The notes below the pieces were generated by a model. It did not search any database. It had not been told where the DNA came from and saw nothing but the letters and a program-made list of their open reading frames with translations. Of a DNA stretch of 5,040 bases, positions 4,726 through 5,040 are shown one piece after another (the stretch's first letter is position 1; every line of letters starts with the position of its first letter). A program made the translations under genes and the position numbers. This DNA comes from Thermoleophilia bacterium (GTDB lineage Bacteria; Actinomycetota; Thermoleophilia; RBG-16-64-13), in assembly GCA_016929985.1 (NCBI GenBank), contig JAFGIH010000319.1, positions 1 through 5,040 on the forward strand, read 5' to 3'.

Positions 4726-5040
4726 CACTCAGCCCCCCTGCGGTCCTCTACCGTGAGTCCCATCCCGATGAGCCGCTTCTTCAGGGCGTTGACCAGCCGG
4801 GTGTGGGTTTCGCCTCGTGGATACCCGGGGTCGTGAATGACCACCTTCGCCACATCTCCCAGGGTCACGCCACCGTGGACCTGGACTTCCACGTAGGTAT
4901 CGAAGTCGCTTATGCCCGGTGCGGACGGGTCATCCTTCACCAGTGTTTCCAGGTAGTAGGGGTTGACGGACGCGCTCGTGGGTTCGAGGTATGGTGTGCC
5001 GATGGCACTACCACCATCGAATTCACCCAGACTGTCGGCC
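4725..5040 (-). CDS. C-terminal part of a phage minor head-type protein (5' end outside window)
   Basis: The frame is open from the window edge to TGA 4727-4725, giving 104 residues of a larger protein. A GTG at 4940 lies inside it, but coding character continues upstream (TPYLEPTSASVNPYYLETL directly before it), so it is not the true start. The tail contains YVEVQVHGGVTLGDVAKVVI, a proline/glycine turn (HDPGYPRGE) and a helix (RLVNALKKRLIGMGL). 'Y-V-E-x-Q-x-H-G-x-v-x-l-x-D-V' resembles endings I associate with ADP-ribosyltransferase or DUF3626-like domains fused to phage portal or Mu gpF-type head proteins. Being just upstream of head assembly genes agrees with this. Without the N-terminal part the identity stays open; an active enzyme is not shown. 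Confidence 0.6.
   Translation of the reverse strand, partial: ADSLGEFDGGSAIGTPYLEPTSASVNPYYLETLVKDDPSAPGISDFDTYVEVQVHGGVTLGDVAKVVIHDPGYPRGETHTRLVNALKKRLIGMGLTVEDRRGAE

Noticed and set aside
4219..4836. Plus-strand open frame (205 codons)
   Set aside because: It covers the antisense of two supported genes and their TGATG junction and has Leu/Arg-rich shadow composition. No start signal supports it.
4725..4940. Complete 71-residue gene starting at GTG 4940
   Set aside because: The same frame is open to the window edge and has coding character upstream, and no good ribosome site precedes the GTG. It is the end of a larger gene.

Overview
This window is a block of the head (capsid) morphogenesis region of a tailed phage or prophage. 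Every gene I can support lies on the minus strand, so transcription runs from high to low coordinates. The DNA is GC-rich and the genes are tightly packed, with gaps of about 45 to 110 bases or a 1-base overlap. No host gene, tRNA, integrase, IS element or CRISPR array is visible, so the host cannot be named. A high-GC bacterium is all the composition supports, and lytic phage versus prophage cannot be decided.

Layout in transcription order. (1) 5040-4725: the C-terminal 104 residues of a protein that begins outside the window; its tail faintly resembles ADP-ribosyltransferase or DUF3626-like ends found on phage minor head proteins. (2) 4725-3754: an unrecognised 323-residue protein, start overlapping the previous stop (TGATG). 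(3) 3676-2630: an XkdF-like prohead serine protease carrying an added zinc ribbon and an SH3-like segment. (4) A GGGCCC-core terminator-like hairpin. (5) 2542-2033: a small scaffold-like protein with a duplicated helical module and a strong internal ribosome binding site. (6) A second GGGCCC-core terminator-like hairpin. (7) 1922-978: the major capsid protein (XkdG/HK97-like). (8) 882-322: an acidic Pro/Glu-rich protein with a small C-terminal domain. (9) 276-1: the N-terminal 92 residues of a beta-rich, probable capsid decoration protein, running off the window.

The order protease, scaffold, capsid, decoration is the classical head assembly cassette: the scaffold directs capsid assembly, the protease matures the prohead, and small proteins then bind the shell. 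The more unusual points are a probable nested short scaffold product, two intra-operon terminators placed just before the scaffold and capsid genes with little room for new promoters, a peptide motif (WAPGPNAGW) shared by two adjacent otherwise different proteins, and a near-identical 12-base leader before the last three genes. I see no sign of a defence system or other wholly new system; the region is mostly recognisable phage biology with some distinctive details.
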